A stretch of 64,000 nucleotides of DNA from contig NZ_JNIS01000001.1 of assembly GCF_000702625.1 (NCBI RefSeq), positions 682,001-746,000 on the forward strand, read 5' to 3'. Positions 63,604-64,000 of this stretch are shown here, piece after piece (within the stretch, counting starts at the first letter, position 1; each line of letters begins with the position of its first letter). The position numbers were made by a program, and so were the translations under genes. The notes under the pieces were generated by a model. It was not told where the DNA came from and searched no databases. It saw only the letters and a program-made list of their open reading frames with translations. Origin of the DNA: Exiguobacterium oxidotolerans JCM 12280 (GTDB taxonomy: Bacteria > Bacillota > Bacilli > Exiguobacteriales > Exiguobacteriaceae).

Positions 63604-64000
63604 TTATCGATCGATCAGTTGTGAAGTCACAAGTGCCTTCGCAACGATTTGGGTTCCTTGGTACATCTCGACGTCGACTTTACCGAACTTCCGGCCAACA
63701 TCAAATACATTCGCCCGAATCGTAATCGTACTCTCAATCTGGACTGGCTTGATGAAATAGATGCTGACATTTTCGATGACGAGGTCACCCTTCTTCATAT
63801 GCCGTAACATCCGTGTCGCCCCTTCGACGAGCAGCGTCGTCAAGACGCCACTCGACGCCGTCCCCATGAAATTCGTCATCTGGGGTGAGACTTCAAGCGA
63901 CAGATACTGCCCACGATCATCTTCGGCCGTCTTGATTTGTCCGGTAATTAAATCGTCGAATGTTTCACCGACTTGCGGCTGGCGGTTAGCAAGCTGGAGC
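63604..64000 (-). CDS. ytoI: YtoI-like protein, C-terminal part (runs off the right edge)
   Basis: The 132 residues seen here are a hotdog-type domain: LSLEVSPQMTNFMGTASSGVLTTLLVEGATRMLRHMKKGDLVIENVSIYFIKPVQIESTITIRANVFDVGRKFGKVDVEMYQGTQIVAKALVTSQLIDR. Such a thioesterase-like domain ends the DRTGG-CBS-hotdog proteins (YtoI) that lie next to ytpI and ytqI in bacilli. The front of the gene is outside the window, so the CBS domains are only inferred. The frame is open from the stop at 63604-63606 to the edge. Confidence 0.75.
   Translation of the reverse strand, partial: LQLANRQPQVGETFDDLITGQIKTAEDDRGQYLSLEVSPQMTNFMGTASSGVLTTLLVEGATRMLRHMKKGDLVIENVSIYFIKPVQIESTITIRANVFDVGRKFGKVDVEMYQGTQIVAKALVTSQLIDR

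Overview
This window is about 64 kb of a low-to-mid GC Firmicute chromosome. Gene order and protein types point to the genus Exiguobacterium. The block uvrC-trxA-etfAB-fadR-lcfA, mutS2-polX-cvpA-zapA-rnhC, pheTS, rplT-rpmI-infC, thrS-dnaI-dnaB-nrdR, speH-gapB-coaE-mutM-polA-phoR-phoP, mdh-icd-citZ, pyk-pfkA-accA-accD-dnaE-nrnA follows the Bacillus subtilis order from memory, almost all on the minus strand. Sporulation genes expected in this part of a Bacillus chromosome are absent, and the interrupted catalase resembles the Exiguobacterium type. Genus assignment is inference; no search was run.

Layout. 1-3 kb: 5' part of uvrC, then a plus-strand insertion with a disulfide-reductase-like flavoprotein, a VOC protein and a folded interspersed repeat between twin terminators. 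3-8 kb: trxA and the fatty-acid oxidation group etfA-etfB-fadR-lcfA with a perfect FadR box, but without fadB. 8-15.5 kb: yitT-type protein, a 27-residue membrane microprotein, DUF350, mutS2, polX, cvpA, zapA, rnhC. 15.5-23 kb: an accessory block between rnhC and pheT with a MurE-type ligase, a two-component system, a MarR-MFS pair and an FtsX-type ABC exporter. 23-30.7 kb: pheT-pheS with a T-box, an rRNA methyltransferase-like gene, an M42 peptidase, a dUTPase-like protein and rplT-rpmI-infC with an autoregulatory leader. 30.9-33.8 kb: catalase broken by a frameshift and a secreted beta-helix protein. 34-48 kb: thrS (T-box), dnaI, dnaB, nrdR, speH (structured leader), gapB (perfect cre site), coaE, mutM, polA, phoR, phoP. 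48-58.6 kb: PAP2-like membrane protein, degenerate zinc-finger protein, mdh, icd, citZ (terminator-like hairpin in the leader), DUF441, pyk, pfkA, accA, accD, GntR regulator with its operator. 58.6-64 kb: dnaE with a degenerate PHP domain, small proteins, nrnA, and the 3' part of a ytoI-like gene.

Most of the window is core metabolism and replication or repair. I see no CRISPR array, prophage, insertion sequence, tRNA or rRNA. I did not find an obvious new multi-gene system. The points most worth checking are regulatory or small: the speH leader, the citZ leader hairpin, the Bacillales-type repeat, the catalase frameshift, the MurE paralogue with an altered substrate motif, the 30-bp perfect palindrome at marR, the 11-bp-phased repeats before the two-component operon, the shortened GntR regulator and the changed AccD zinc knuckle.
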